The position numbers and the translations under genes were made by a program. Below, piece by piece: positions 63,647-64,000 of a stretch of 64,000 nucleotides of DNA (positions within the stretch are counted from its first letter, which is position 1; the number at the start of each line of letters is the position of its first letter). The stretch spans positions 1-64,000 of the forward strand of contig DATBSP010000139.1 of NCBI GenBank assembly GCA_036559705.1, given 5' to 3'. The notes under the pieces are model-generated. The model was not told where the DNA came from. It made no database searches and saw only the letters and a list, made by a program, of their open reading frames with translations. This DNA is from Hyphomicrobium_A sp036559705 (GTDB lineage: Bacteria > Pseudomonadota > Alphaproteobacteria > Rhizobiales > Hyphomicrobiaceae).

Positions 63647-63988
63647 ATGGAAGCAACCCAAGCCGTAACGTCCCTGGCCGCCCTAGCGCATCCGCAACGT
63701 CTCCGCATCTTCCGCATGCTCGTGCGTGAGGGGCCAAACGGGTTGGCCGCCTATGAGATCGCTGAGGCGGTCGAGGCGAGCCCGACGGCGGCCTCGTTCC
63801 ACTTGAAGGAGCTCGATCGCGCCGGCCTCATTCATGCGACTCGCGACGGTCGCTTCGTGCGCTACGCTGTCCATGTCGACGGCATGCGAAGGCTGCTCAC
63901 CTACCTCACCGAGGACTGCTGCCAGGGGCAGCCGGAGCTGTGCGGCCCCAGCGTCAAGAAGGTGCGATCGTTATGTAAGAGCAAGTGA
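63647..63988 (+). CDS. ArsR-family metalloregulator
   Basis: This 113-residue winged-helix repressor has the helix-turn-helix region LAAYEIAEAVEASPTAASFH, followed by LKELDRAGLIHATRDGRFVRY. The classic ELCVCDL arsenic site in helix 3 is absent. Instead three cysteines sit at the C-terminus (Cys91, Cys92, Cys99, in DCCQGQPELCG, with a further Cys110). This is like the alternative site of Acidithiobacillus ArsR. Arsenite or a similar thiophilic metal is the likely inducer. An ATG nine bases after the stop (63997) is probably the next gene of an ars operon cut by the window end. Confidence 0.88.
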   Translation: MEATQAVTSLAALAHPQRLRIFRMLVREGPNGLAAYEIAEAVEASPTAASFHLKELDRAGLIHATRDGRFVRYAVHVDGMRRLLTYLTEDCCQGQPELCGPSVKKVRSLCKSK

Positions 63989-63996
63989 GGATCGCC

Positions 63997-64000
63997 ATGC
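63997..64000 (+). other. Probable start of the next gene (partial)
   Basis: An ATG at 63997, nine bases after the arsR stop and behind GTGAGG, looks like the first codon of a downstream arsR-operon gene. Only the start is in the window. Confidence 0.4.

Overview
The window reads as a stretch of chromosome from a high-GC alphaproteobacterium, most likely order Hyphomicrobiales (Rhizobiales). The evidence is gene content: Omp25-like barrels, an IalB-type secreted protein, HspQ, a phosphatidylcholine synthase of the Sinorhizobium type, a SemiSWEET, YeeE/YedE half-transporters, a DUF930 protein, and the recG-sdhE-mfd neighbourhood. I cannot name a genus. I see no rRNA, tRNA, CRISPR array, prophage, intact insertion sequence or replication origin.

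Layout. 0.5-10 kb: outer-membrane barrel genes (one intact at 552, two broken at 2421-3313 and 9017-9913), a type III polyketide synthase, a PPP-family phosphatase, a SemiSWEET, an SH3-domain secreted protein, a NAD+ synthase tail fragment and glucokinase. 10-17 kb: a molybdopterin oxidoreductase, then the EF-P modification locus (epmB, epmA, efp) with an Omp25-like gene between, then a small LprI-like/cysteine-peptidase-like pair. 17-28 kb: malonyl-CoA decarboxylase, two tandem zinc metallopeptidases, two SPOR-type proteins, glmU-glmS and a DUF502 protein. 28-34 kb: recG, two large palindromes, sdhE and mfd. 34.6-40 kb: a small island bordered by the tail of a decayed acyl-CoA ligase, including a protein built from two 65-residue repeats; then an acyl-CoA ligase coupled to an oligopeptide-type binding protein, and an IalB-like protein. 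40-50 kb: hspQ, a CoA-ester lyase, MarR and AraC regulators, a two-component system, small secreted peptides, a second AraC gene broken by a 10-bp tandem duplication, an LpxL-type acyltransferase, a UbiH-type hydroxylase and a truncated porin. 51-57 kb: phosphatidylcholine synthase, LysR/pirin pair, split YeeE/YedE transporter, and an alpha/beta-hydrolase that has lost two catalytic residues. 57-64 kb: exbB-exbD-tonB, msrB, and a thioredoxin-CcdA-cytochrome b561-YedY-like run that looks like an extracytoplasmic redox operon, then a DUF930 gene split by an amber codon and an arsR.

Themes. Much of the window serves the envelope: peptidoglycan/LPS precursor supply (glmU, glmS), lipid A acylation, phosphatidylcholine, TonB energy transduction, periplasmic redox repair, SPOR proteins and many outer-membrane proteins. 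At least seven genes are broken or fragmentary, and three of these encode outer-membrane proteins. Several breaks are single-base or short-duplication events in otherwise intact frames, so they are either very recent mutations or sequencing errors; raw reads would decide.

The least explained items are the 65-residue repeat protein, the twin palindromes before recG, the catalytically altered hydrolase, the redox operon, and the small peptidase-like/LprI-like pair. No single locus amounts to a demonstrated new system.
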